NCBI GenBank assembly: GCA_024734495.1
Contig: JALMQS010000073.1
Coordinates: forward strand, 2,054,575 to 2,118,574
Reading direction: 5' to 3'
Source: Forficula auricularia
Lineage: Eukaryota; Arthropoda; Insecta; Dermaptera; Forficulidae
Length of the DNA: 64,000 nucleotides
Made by a program: the position numbers and the translations under genes
In this document: positions 21,704-33,000 of the stretch, one piece after another
Position numbering within the stretch: the stretch's first letter is position 1
Layout: each line of letters opens with the position of its first letter
The notes under the pieces: generated by a model
Seen by the model: the letters and a program-made list of their open reading frames with translations, nothing else
The model's database searches: none
Told to the model about the DNA's origin: nothing

Positions 21704-22228
21704 GCTGATTCTCAAAAAAAAATCGAAATTGATGTCCTTGTTGATTTCTGTGAAATGGGAACTTAAGTTTTCGTAAGAAAGAATTTTTTATGAAAGTACA
21801 TCCCTAGGCGTACCAAATTATAAAACATTTATAAAACATAAAGTATTGTACAGTCACATGGGAAAGTCTAAGGTTATTTTTTCTACCTTTGTGCATTAAT
21901 GTTTCGTTTCCTCATTCCCTCACCTCCCTCATGCAAATTATTGGTGTTGGTTTTCTAAGCGACGGTCCAGTAAACCAGTACAAGAACAAGTTTATGTTCC
22001 ATGTTGGCTCTCACCATTTATCATATTTTTTCCGGGTATCACATATTTTTTTTGGAACTATTCTGAACCCATAACTATATGGACCCCCTCACCCCCCTTG
22101 AAACTCAAAATAACGTTTTAGACAATTAGCCCATGTACTATCAAATTAACAAAAGAATTTCCATAATAATTAAAAAAAAATCCATCAAATTATCAAAGTC
22201 ATTTTTCGATTGTTTTTTGAGAATCAGC
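21704..22228. mobile_element. MITE with GCTGATTCTCAAAA ends
   Basis: The inverted termini GCTGATTCTCAAAAAA and TTTTTTGAGAATCAGC enclose 525 bp without a long frame. Direct repeats of about 50 bp (GGTGGCGTGTTCGTTAAGAT type) lie at 21591-21640 and 22232-22280, so a larger duplication was involved. Confidence 0.6.
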
Positions 22229-22984
22229 CACGTGGCGTATTCGTTAAGATTTTTAAAGTTGCAATATCATCTATCTTACCTGTGATATTTACATATTTAA
22301 AATAATAGGTAGTCGGAAATTTGATAACCTTGAATTGAAAGCAACTGTTTTATTCAATAGAGCTTCGTCACTTTACTGTATGGATAAGTTAATCATTTTT
22401 GACCAGAGTATGAAGTTTATCTATCACTTTTAATGAATCTAAATAAACAAAAGATAATTTGTTGTTTTGTTATTCTTTTCAAAATGTTTTACTGAACCAT
22501 AAATAATATGGGATATTTCGATATAATAAATCTTACTAAAAAATAGATGTTTTTTTTTTTTAGTTTTGTCAATCGATAATATATAAAATTATTTTATGAA
22601 AATAATAATAATAATCATCATAGGTTGAATTCCCTTTCAACAGCGTCCGAGCCTAACCCCATAAGAACAACAGGGGTAGGTGAAAGTTTACCAGCACTTA
22701 TGCTGAGTAAGAGTCATAATTCAGATAATAATCTCGAGGTTAAGGCCTTTATAAAAGCCTTCTTTAATTAACAATGAAAACGTAATACTTTCAGGGATAT
22801 TAATATTATTTTGAAATGTGTATCTATAATATAAGTGAGTGAAATTGTAATTGGGCAAATTTTGAGTGCATTCTACCTCACAAACCAATAAAATTAGGGC
22901 TTGACTTCTAATTCTAACATTTCTCAAAAAAAAAAAATTAATACCTATCTCTTCAAATATAATTTGATTGATGTTTCCTGTCTT

Positions 22985-23926
22985 AGGGGAGACGTGGCAT
23001 GAAAGTGACATTTTTGCTGTGGAGGCTCTAGCAAATAAATAATAAAACATTTTTAAGACGTAAAAATAGAATTAAAAACTTCAATTTATTGGCTATTGAA
23101 ATAAAATAGAATAAAACACATTCAAGTGTTCTTAGTACTATATTTTTGCATTAATAAAAAAGTGTATTTTGACCCTTTTAAAAATGGGTTGAATTGAAAG
23201 GGACACAATCATTTATGAAAGGGACAGCTCGTTAATACAAGGAAATCACCGTAAACTTTGCTACACACATACTAAACATTAAGAAGCGCGTATATAATTA
23301 ACTATCTTTATTTTAAAATCACATCATGGAAAGAAATTAATAGCATATTGGTCTTAAATTTTTCATCTTAAAAGATAATTAATATTTGAAATAAACATTT
23401 ACCTTCATATAATTAAAAAAACAAAACAATCATAGTTTTTTTAATAGTAATAATTCTCTTTTAAAATAATTGTTTTTTCTATATGGTAAAAAGTAACAAT
23501 AACAATTTTTTATGAAATAATAGACATGAAATGGTCGTCCCTTTCATAACCGTTTGTTGTGTCTCTTTCATAACTATCAAACACAAATTAAAAACATGAC
23601 CACAAAACAATTCTAAATAAAATATTTTTTCTCGTATCTGCATGTATATAACCAATTATAAACAACGCTAAACTGTTTAATTAACAGTTTACAGAACTGG
23701 AAAAAAGGTTTTTAGAGAAGAGCCAAAAAATAATTTGATACACGATTACAAACACATGCACGTCACCGGCATCCTTGAAATGATAGAAGTGTGAAGTAAG
23801 ATGTCAGTGTATGTACTTTGGGGTTGCCATAAAACAAAAATAATTTTGTTCCGATTTGACCTTTATTTAGCGAGTTATTTGAATTGTCCCTTTCAATACG
23901 TGTCTCTTTCATGCCACATCTCCCCT
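22985..23926. mobile_element. Element with 20-bp AGGGGAGACGTGGCATGAAA inverted ends
   Basis: The left end at 22985 and the right end at 23926 are inverted copies with one or two mismatches. The interior repeats GAAAGGGAC / GTGTCTCTTTCAT motifs several times. No transposase frame is visible. Superfamily unclear. Confidence 0.55.
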
Positions 23927-24610
23927 CGCATAAATGTATATAGACCAAGTCTTAATGTTTTTTTGATTAATTTTAAAAAAGTTTTAACATTTTTTCAGAT
24001 ATTTAGAAAAAAAACTCAAAACACGATTAGATGTATATTTATTTATTGAGCAATAAGAAGAGGGAGAAGATGTATAAAATATAGTAACATGTTGTATTTA
24101 AAATCACCGAACATCTTTTTGAAAATTTTTATTATCATATCAAGAATTAGATATAGTCAACAAGTTAATACAATGATTTGTCTTGGATCTATCTAAAATA
24201 AAATATCCTGTAGGGTAGGCAACCAAAAGTGAAGTAAAGGAGTACGCGCATGGTAGAGCCGGGGGCGAATAGATAGAAAAAATAAAGTATGAAGTCTAAT
24301 TTCGATTACAACACAGACAAGAACAGATAAAGCGATAAACATGCGGAGGACCAAGATAAATAAAAGTATGTAAAAATTAAAATAATTATCTTTTTTCTGA
24401 TGAAACTGCTCGAGATAATATTTAAAAATAATTGTTTAAAAAAGTGCTATTAAATTCAAATCAACACTTAAACAATTAAAATGACATATAGTTTGAGCCA
24501 AAAGCTCTTGTTTATTTTCCTGTTAATAAAACTGAGCACGTGCTGGATGGAGCATCAATAATATATAAGCGCTCCACCTCCTCTGTGAGTCAAATAATCA
24601 AATACATTTT

Positions 24611-25333
24611 TTACTTTACCATACAGGGTATGGTCAAGTATTGTAATCGTGCATGAAAAAAGTGGATTTTTTCCTTCTTTTTTTCAAAATATCTCAAAAA
24701 CGGCTGAAACTATTTTGATTAAAAAAATTGAGCAAATCCATGGCATTTCGGTCTACAAAAAAGCTATAATAAGTGAACATGGAAAAATTAAATTTTTTGA
24801 GATAATAATTGTTTTGTCAAAATGTCTGTTAGTCTGGTTGTCAGTTAGTTAGTCTGTGCGTTACCAAATTTTTGTGGACGAGCTAGCTCAAAAACTAGTG
24901 GTAATATTGAAACCAAATTTCACACGTAGTTTTGGTGCATTGAGATTAAGAGCTGATTAGATTTTGGTGCATATCGACCCAAAATTAAGGGGGGTGGAGT
25001 GTGGTTAAAAATTAAAAATCTAGGCCATTTGAGCAAACTCAACCAAATTTTGTATACATAATCAGTGGACCCCCAAAAGTCTAAATATGCAAAAATTAAC
25101 CGCTAAAATGGGGGGGGGGTAGGGTCAAAAAATGAAAATCTAGGCTCTTGTACCAAACTCAACCAAATTTTGTATACATAATCAGTGGGTCCACAGAAGT
25201 CTAAAAATGCAAAAACTAACCCCCCTACCCTACATGATTATAAATAATTTTATTCAATATTAAATATAAGTGAGGGCCCAGGTTGTATGGTAAAGTCAAC
25301 TGGATGGCCACATCAGAACACGTCAGCTTATTT
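24611..25333 (+). mobile_element. TTTACCATACAGG-ended DNA element, copy A
   Basis: Inverted ends TACTTTACCATACAGGG (24612) and TTGTATGGTAAAGTCAA (about 25300) enclose a non-coding body. A one-sided flank (TGGATGGCCACATCAGAACACG...) follows. Other copies on minus are at about 36255-36590, 41480-41644, 48903-49545, 52917-53624 and 53880-53938. The open frame 24649-24852 is part of the repeat, not a gene. Confidence 0.65.
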
Positions 25334-25945
25334 GTTCATGAAGTAGTGACTACTCAGTCACGGTAGGTATCTGTTAATTGTACTAGAAATGTAGAAATAT
25401 TATATTATAGTTAAGTTCTCCTGATATGTGGCTGGATGCTTCTTCTGTACGAGGTCTAGACATGTCAAAATGACTAAGATCGATGAACTAGAAACCATCA
25501 GGGTTAAGAGAATTCAAGGAAATTATAAAACATCTTTTAACAGCAATATCATCTTTGTCATGTTCGACAGCCGAGTACGAACACGAATTTAGCTTAATTA
25601 AAAACATCTAAACTGAGATAATTTCAAATGTGTCGCATTTAATGTTAATTAATGCTAATGGATGATGCGCCAGTTGAAAAGTTTCAACCAAAAAAATATG
25701 CAGGTACGATCTTGGCTAGTAAATCACCCTGAGACTGTACGAGAAGTGTCCAGAGGGCTAGGCTCTATGGCTAGTAAGAGGTCCACGGAAGGTTGGCCTT
25801 GCAGCTATTAAATTAGATAAATAATTACAAATATCAAGATGGAATAATTCAACTATTATGGTTCTATTCATTGCACGAGACGATGGCCTTGCACTGATGA
25901 CTCGTTTTAAAGAACTTGACATGGATATTGACTCCATGAAAAACA

Positions 25946-26004
25946 TTTATAATTGAAGAAAGACTGATGATGAAGACCAAGTCTTCGAAACTATAGTCTC
26001 AAAC
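25946..26004 (+). ncRNA. Hammerhead ribozyme motif, unit 1
   Basis: CTGATGA 25964-25970; stem II GAAGAC (25972-25977) with GTCTTC (25981-25986), loop CAA; GAAA 25987-25990; stem III AC/GT with loop TATA; cleavage after GTC at 25998. Helix I starts with two pairs (GA/TC), then an internal loop and a possible TTTAT/ATAAA helix, as natural type I hammerheads often have. Confidence 0.68.
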
Positions 26005-26169
26005 AAATAAATAATAAATATACAGATATATCATCTCGATATATATGTGTGTATGTTTATTTGCATCAAGCAGAGGACAACCTCTTTGTTTCTCTTTGTG
26101 GACCTGGCATTTGATTCGATATCAGGTCAAGTTCTTTAAAACCATATGATATTGATTCCATGAAAAACA

Positions 26170-26228
26170 TTTATAATTGAAGAAAGACTGATGATGAAGA
26201 CCGAGTCTTCGAAACTATAGTCTCAAAC
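26170..26228 (+). ncRNA. Hammerhead ribozyme motif, unit 2
   Basis: Same structure 224 bp downstream: CTGATGA 26188-26194, stem II 26196-26201 with 26205-26210, GAAA 26211-26214. The only difference in the core region is a loop base (CGA instead of CAA), so the catalytic bases and stems are conserved between the units. Confidence 0.68.
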
Positions 26229-26372
26229 AAATAAATAATATATATACAGATATATCATCTCGATATATATGTGTGTATGTTTATTTGCATCAAGCAGAGG
26301 AAAACCTCTTTGTTTCTCTTTGTGAATCAACAACTCTGCTACTATCGGCAAAACAAAAACTTTTCAATCAAA

Positions 26373-26888
26373 TGCCAGGTGTATGCATTTGAAATGAGCA
26401 TTTTTTATGAAAATAAAACACTTTTTTTAAATAGGAAAGAAAAAAATATTTTATTCAAAGTACCCTCCATCACTTTCTACATATTTTGACACCTCTCTGG
26501 CAATCGGTGGATCCCCTTCCAAAAAAACTGCTCGTCTTTAGAAGAAAATCATTCATTGACTTCGTAAGTTTTGAACTGCTGCTCTTTAAGTGCGTGGCCC
26601 ATTGACAAAAACAGGTGGTAGTGGGAAGGAGCCAAGCCTGGTGAGTAAACCACATGGGTAGCAATTCCCAGTTGAGTGCTCTTAGCGTATCCTGAACCGT
26701 TTTTGCTTTATGTGAAGGTCCATTTTCATGAAGGAAAATCACTTTATGTTGCCTTTTTTGATATTCTGGCCGTTTTTACTGCAATGCACTGTTCAAATCA
26801 ATGAATTGTTGTTGGTAGCGTTTAGCATTTAAAGTTTAAGCAGGTTCAATAGTTCATGATAGACGACACCTTTCTGGTCCCATCGGCT
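26373..26888 (-). pseudogene. Mariner transposase remnant
   Basis: On minus: RYQQQLIDLNSALQ and KVIFLHENGPSHKAKTVQD (the HDNA-like catalytic block, second Asp changed to Glu), then TLRALNWELLP and fragments to the C-terminus. Frameshifts scramble the part after ELLP, so the third Asp motif is not readable. The 3' end has a terminal-repeat-like sequence near 26373-26400. It abuts the duplicated P450 segment. Confidence 0.75.
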
Positions 26889-26947
26889 ATAAATGAATAA
26901 GACACATTATGAAATTGAACAAATCGCGGAAGAGGAGACTCGTATTA

Positions 26948-27433
26948 CAGTGGGTGACCAAATTATTATATTCAAATGATTTTTATCAAGTAAATTTATT
27001 TTATTCATTTAATCTAATAACCCTTTTGGACTGGTCTGGCATCTCGCCAGACCTCAACCCGTTCGAAAATGTATGGCCGGCCATAAAAAAATAAATTTGC
27101 AAAGATAAAATAATTAGTAACAAAAAGTACTTGATAGAAACTATTATTAAAGCATTGCAATACAACTGCACTTTAAGGAATAGCCAAAAAATGCATTGCC
27201 AACATGCCGCAGCGTATACAAATTGTGATTGCTCGAAAAGGAGGATTCCCTAAATATTGAAATTGTATTTTGAATTGTATTTTTAATATTGAATTTGTAT
27301 TGTCCTAAGCTAATAAACCTATAAAGATAACTATTGAAAATATATTTCTATGACTTTAATAATAAGCTTAACCCTTAAAAAAGTATGAAAGATATAATTT
27401 TTCAAATGAGTATAATAATTTGGCCACCCACTG
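26948..27433. mobile_element. Internally deleted Tc1/mariner element
   Basis: Inverted ends CAGTGGGTGACCAAATTATTA and its partner CAAATTATTATAC... at 27433 are flanked by TA on both sides. On plus (27028-27105) a fragment reads WSGISPDLNPFENVWPAIKK, the DDE C-terminal block of Tc1 transposases. It is inserted in the duplicated P450 segment; the ancestral P450 intron at about 15910 shows the empty site. Confidence 0.85.
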
Positions 27434-27480
27434 TATATTATACATTAATTACATATTAAATAAATCATATGTTTCTATAC

Positions 27481-28909
27481 CTTAAGAAATTACCTGTTTT
27501 ACGAGGGAAAATGTACTCTTGAACACTCTCTTTGTAAAAAAATGCGGGGCAAAGAAAATACTATACATCTTAAAAGTCCTGAAGATTTCATAATCAAAAT
27601 ATGATTTTCCGTGTTTTCGAAAATCTGAATTTTCATTTGTAAGACAACCAGCTTCTATTCCGAATGCACATGCGAGAATAATATCGGTTGTATATCTGTA
27701 AAAAGTAAATTAAATATTAATACAATTAAAAAAATTTAAAAAAAAAAAGAAAAAAAACTTTTTTTGAATTTCGAAAAGGACGACTCTAGGAATTTTAGCA
27801 TATATCATTAAAAAGTATTCTAGAGACTATATTAAATAATTCACATGAATAAAAAACTAACATTGAAACAAAAGTAATTAATTAAAACTATTTAATTTCA
27901 ATTTGTTTTTTTTGAAAGACTTTAATTAATAGAAAAAACAAATCACATCTAAAGACTTTCAAATTTCTAACAAACAAACTTATATAAATGATGCTTTTAA
28001 AAAATGCCTATGAAACCAAGATTATTTAATAAAATTTTAAAAACTCTTTTTTTTAATTTATAGAAAAAATAGCACTTGGTTCTCGAAAAATAAGGCTCAA
28101 AACTCGTGTAAAAAGGCTACTTTGGCGCTTGCATACAAAGTCATTTTAATGTCAATTAGATTTAAAATAAATAATTAAGCTTAATTTTCTTTAATAAGAT
28201 TTTTACAAGGATACCCTTTACTCTATGATAATCGAACAAAAAAAATAAAGAATCATTTCATTGAAATTTTAATTTGGGGGAACCGAATAAATAAATATGA
28301 CATAGATATTTCAAGTTACCAAGTATATTATTTAATTTATTATAGTTATGCAATGATTTTACAGGCAGGCAGAAAGATTGACACTAATCTGGTTCCCTTT
28401 TACTTTTGAAAAGAACCCTAAAATGACTTCAAATAACATGAGGTTTCATTTTTTTTTTAAGATTTAATGTTTTGGAGCTATCTCTACAGCAGCTAGATAC
28501 CTTTAGGTCTGTTTTTGGATACTGTCAACTAAAATTTAAAAATCTGAACTGACTATATTAGAATTAGAATAGTTCAAAAAGTACATTTCCTAAGATGTCA
28601 TCCCTCTTGAATTTAATTAGGTATTTTGTAAGAATGAAAATATGAGAATTTACTTGAATGATTTACCTCGCTATTAATTCTCTAAATTCTGCAACTTCAT
28701 CGTTTTTTTACTCTTCAGTCTATGAAATTATTGCCACATTCACTTTTTAACGGAAACATGTAACGCAGATGTTTCGGTGTAAAAGTTGGAGTAAAATTTT
28801 TTCTTAGAGCTCTCCAATATTTTCCTCTAATAAAGAATAAATTCCGACTACCGAGAAAATCATGTTGTAGTGCGACGTAACTATATCGATCGCTAAAGTA
28901 ATTAAAATC
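27481..28909 (-). pseudogene. Partial P450 duplicate (exons 2 and 3)
   Basis: 27481-27695 corresponds to exon 3 (15966-16183) and 28667-28909 to exon 2 (16563-16810), with the intron between them also recognisable. Lengths are 215 against 218 and 243 against 248 bases, so exon 2 is out of frame. Exon 3 keeps the same one-base frame fault as the main gene. No exon 1 or 4-7 copies are seen; the gap at 29014 may hide more upstream sequence. Confidence 0.85.
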
Positions 28910-29013
28910 CTACAAAGAAAAAAATTATAACAATAAATTTATTTCAATTGGCATTTGGGAAAAGAGGGTATGTGATATTTTTCTGAAAAATGAATTTTCT
29001 GGTGTGGAAATAC

Positions 29014-29113
29014 NNNNNNNNNNNNNNNNNNNNNNNNNNNNNNNNNNNNNNNNNNNNNNNNNNNNNNNNNNNNNNNNNNNNNNNNNNNNNNNNNNNNNNN
29101 NNNNNNNNNNNNN
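29014..29113. other. Assembly gap (100 N)
   Basis: A round number of N, so true size is unknown. A G-rich tract with GGATCCGCGCATG follows. Open frames that cross it are artefacts. Confidence 0.99.
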
Positions 29114-29399
29114 GGGGGGGGGGGGCGGTCGCCCCCATCGCCCACCCCCCTGGATCCGCGCATGCTAGAAAGTTCAAAATCTAATCAATTCTTTGTTTAG
29201 AAAATATAAACATTTCAGCACCAGGAAAATTTTATATGACTTTCTGTTCTTGAGTTATCGTGAATATCTTAATCCAGACAGACATATTAATATTTGAAGA
29301 TGATTTTTCTACTCGTTTTAGAAGAAAAAAACAAACAAATTTAAGACTTTGGCCCGCCCAGAGGTCGAACATAGAAAGTAATCAATAATATAAACGAAT

Positions 29400-29731
29400 T
29401 GTACTTTTTATCAGCGTATCAGCAGAAAATTAACCTACTTTTGCGTAAGGTTAGCAATCTACAACTCTTGTGCCGGACCACTTCATTCGCGAATACATAT
29501 ATCCCCATGACTTCAAGGAACTGGAACTCTCTCCCAGCCTCTATCTTTCCCAGCACCTATGATCTTCAAACCTTCAAAACCAGGGTGCATAGACACCTAC
29601 GTCTACACCCTCTCACTTAATCAACTTTCCCTTCTCTTCGGTAATGCAAGGGTCTTTTGAGATCCATAGGGGATACATCTTTACTGGTGCACCCTTCTTG
29701 CATTCGATTGCATTAAAAAAAAAAAAAAAAA
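29400..29731 (+). pseudogene. LINE 3' end (RT C-terminus and poly-A)
   Basis: The frame to 29620 reads RTTSFANTYIPMTSRNWNSL, then LQTFKTRVHRHL, the typical end of jockey/CR1-type ORF2 proteins. A 3' UTR of about 90 bases and an 18-base poly-A follow. It is 5'-truncated. Confidence 0.8.
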
Positions 29732-30043
29732 ATTAACTTCTAAAGCCTCTTTGGTTGAAAATTTATTAACTTTTTTGTTGTGGAAAAACAAACATTTTTG
29801 CATCAGAACGAGTTTTTCATGACCTTCAATTCCCGCGTTATCGTGGGTATCTATCGAAATCCAGAGAGAAAAAATGATAATTATTCCCTTCCTATAATAA
29901 TGTTATTATGAATAAACTAAAAAAAATGCAAAACACTTGCGGAGTGTATCATTCGATTAAAGATTAAATATACTCTTATTTGCAATAATTCAATGTTTAT
30001 CTAATAACACTTGATAAGACAAGTTAAGAGAGTCTGAACTTAC

Positions 30044-33000
30044 TTGAAGCGAATGACTTAGAGCGGGTCTTGGAATGATATGCCGTTTGATAATATCCCC
30101 GAGGGCAGTAAGATTTGTCTGGAGACGCCGAAGACCTGCTTCGCCGAGTGCTTCCCGGAAAGCCAGGTCAGTGGGTGCTAGAAGAGTGGCCCCCTTTGGG
30201 AGTACAGTAGGCCCGATCAGTCGAATCGCTCGACCTACCACACTAGACAAATTAGAAATAAAATGGATTAATGATACATTAAGAAAAATTGTCTCCTCCT
30301 TAATATTATTAAGAAAAATTCACTGATTCCTATTATACTCTCTTAGGTTCTGAGGCGTCATGCCTTAAGCAGTTTAACTGCTACCGAAAAAGGTCAATTC
30401 TAATCCAGTCAAATTAGGAATTAAGTAAGACTTCCTGTAGAAAAAAGTATGATTCAAAATTAGTCCACTATGTTTCGGTTATTTCTTAAGGCTACCAAAC
30501 ACCTTTATTCGGGATCGAATCCAGTTTCACTCAGAAAAATGTTCACCTTTAACAAAAGCGCCTCACTCTAGAGGAGGACAACGAGAAACCATCCCTGTGA
30601 ATAATTTATCCACTAAAGTGATGAGTAATAAAATATCAATGAAATAAATTTTTTAGAGATATAAAAGAATTGGTCCGGCTTAGATTTAGATGGAGGAGGA
30701 TAATTATGTATAGCCAATCTATGGATTTGAACCTTTATCAAAAGAGAAGTTTCGACTGAAATCTCTTAGAATAGATATTTTTATGAAATATTCACATCGG
30801 AATTTATAATGTTTCGACATCTCATATTATAATCACTTTAAAGTAATTGAGACGTTATTCCAAACGGAGAGCGTTAGCATACTTGGACGTTAAATAAAAA
30901 AATAAGTAAATAAACCTTTCCAAAAACTGTTAACATAACAAAACAACTGATTAAAAGTAAAGCACGAAAAAATTTTGGTTAAGAGTACTAAGTAGAACTT
31001 CATTCATCTTTTTTCAATTTTCACAGCGGATATGTAATTAAATTTTAAAAATTCTTCTGGTAATTTTTTTTTTGGATTTTCAGCCTTTCTAGTCATAAGT
31101 CAATTTACGATTCTTATAATTTATTTTTTATTTTGTCTCTACCCAGGGATAAGATTTTAGCCGGATGTCTCGAGTCGGATTCGAACTCAGGTCCACTTGG
31201 TTAGCAGGCTGGTTCGCTAACCCCTAGCCTAATCCGACCCCCTCCTCTGGTAATAAACTTCAAAAAAATGTCTAATCTAGCTGGTTTTAGGCTCAATTTC
31301 TCTTTTTAAAAACAGTCTATAGCAGAGGTTCCCAAAATGTGGGCCGCGGGTTCTTTACAGGTGCGGCGCGAAGCTTAATAATTAATTGAAGCAAGGCCTA
31401 ACTAGACAAAAATCAAAGTGAGAAGCGAAAAATTTATTTATTATTCATTTTTATATTTTACTTACGATTAGACATACATAAACCTAAAAAATTTAACTTT
31501 GACACCCTCGAAAAATCTGTGGTCTGAATTTTTGATTTTCATAGAAAAATAAACTATTAATTCTGAAGATATTTTTATCGGTTCTAATACAAGAGTATTT
31601 AGAGAGACCAAATACGGTATATTTGTTTTGATACGTGTACTTTTTTGTTTTTGTTCGTGTTTTTGTGTCATTCTTTTTATTTTTGTAAATAATTTTAGTT
31701 TTTTATTGTTTTTATCAAATTTTTTTTGACATAATTATAGAATTCTAAGATAAATGCTATTACTGTAAATAGAGAGGGAGAGAGAGAAAAATGTAAATAT
31801 TGACACCAATGTATAGACCAAATTTTGAAAACTTCTTATCTGTTGTAAGAGGAGGCTCTCTCCTGCGCGGTCAAAATAAATATTATATAATAGGGCGCCA
31901 TGTAAAAATTTTAATTGAAAAAAGGCGCAGGGACTCGGAAAAGTTTAGGAACCCCTGGTTTACGGACTTAGGCCTTACAATGATAAATGATTTTATAGAA
32001 AAATACCATGTTTTAAGTCTTGTTTTTGGAACGTTTAACATTTACCTGAGATTACCATGTTGCATCGCCACAGTATATGCTGTATTCTCAGGTAAAATTG
32101 CATCTATAGAATGGGCTACGCAATCTAGGGCTTCCGTGTCTGGTTCATTAATGATAGCTCCAGAAACGGAAATTCCTCCGTGCCACAGGATTTGGGCTCG
32201 TGCAGTAGAACCATCCAACATTTTCAACTGGAAATTAATTCATTGCATTAACGTAAGCTTATCATATATTAATTATTAAAAAAATCTTTTAGCTTTTCTC
32301 TTCAAAGAGCCCACCTGTTGACCATCTATAATATCTTTCGAGAAAAGTTTCCCATTTGCCGAATGACGAGAAATAAAATTTCTTGCTTCAATTTTGTCTT
32401 TTGGTGTATAGTCTTCAACCAAAGAATCTTTGGGAATGAATAGTGTGACACGGCCATCTCCTGGTAACCCTTGAGAGTATCCTGCTTGTTTTAAAATACG
32501 AGTAAATCCAGGTGCCTAAAAGAAAAACATTTTAATTATTTTTTTTTTTGCTTTTTTTTAAGAGAAAATCAAAGAGACTATCCTCTGAATGATCTAAGAT
32601 GTTATTAGATAAGTTTGTTTAAATGTCAGAAGGGCTGTCGTTTTCTTGGAAATCAAACGGAAGAAACAAAAATATTGTCCGGTCAATGTAAATAAACTTA
32701 TCTAAGAATATCTTAGATCATTCATTCTCCTTCTCCGATAAAATCAATAATTCTGCCACTCACGACAAGTAGAAATATTAATTTTATTTCAATTCTTATA
32801 AAATTTCATTGACTTGAATCATATTCCCACATGTAGCATTGAATTGTGAGTATATATGAAAATTTAAATTTAAATTTTTTAATTTTATTTGATAGTAGGT
32901 ATAATTTAAAATAGTGAATATGTATTTTTTTTAATGAAAAATAATAAGGTTATATAAAATCAGTGGCATGACTTCAATACGCAACATTGGGGAAAATTTA

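Larger units (their letters stand above)
25900..26368 (+). mobile_element. Tandem hammerhead-bearing repeat (dimer)
   Basis: Two units with a 224-bp period each carry the same hammerhead motif, a TATA-rich linker and GCATCAAGCAGAGG(A)AAACCTC. The second ends CTTTTCAAT at 26368, like the copies at 13539 and 43579. Head-to-tail dimers are what insertion from a multimeric or circular RNA would leave. That mechanism is inferred. Confidence 0.7.

Noticed and set aside
28939..29184. Open frames crossing the N run
   Set aside because: They exist only because N was translated as unknown residues.
31800..32279. 159-residue plus-strand open frame
   Set aside because: It overlaps fasciclin-like exon 7 on the opposite strand and part of a hAT element; it has no domain of its own.
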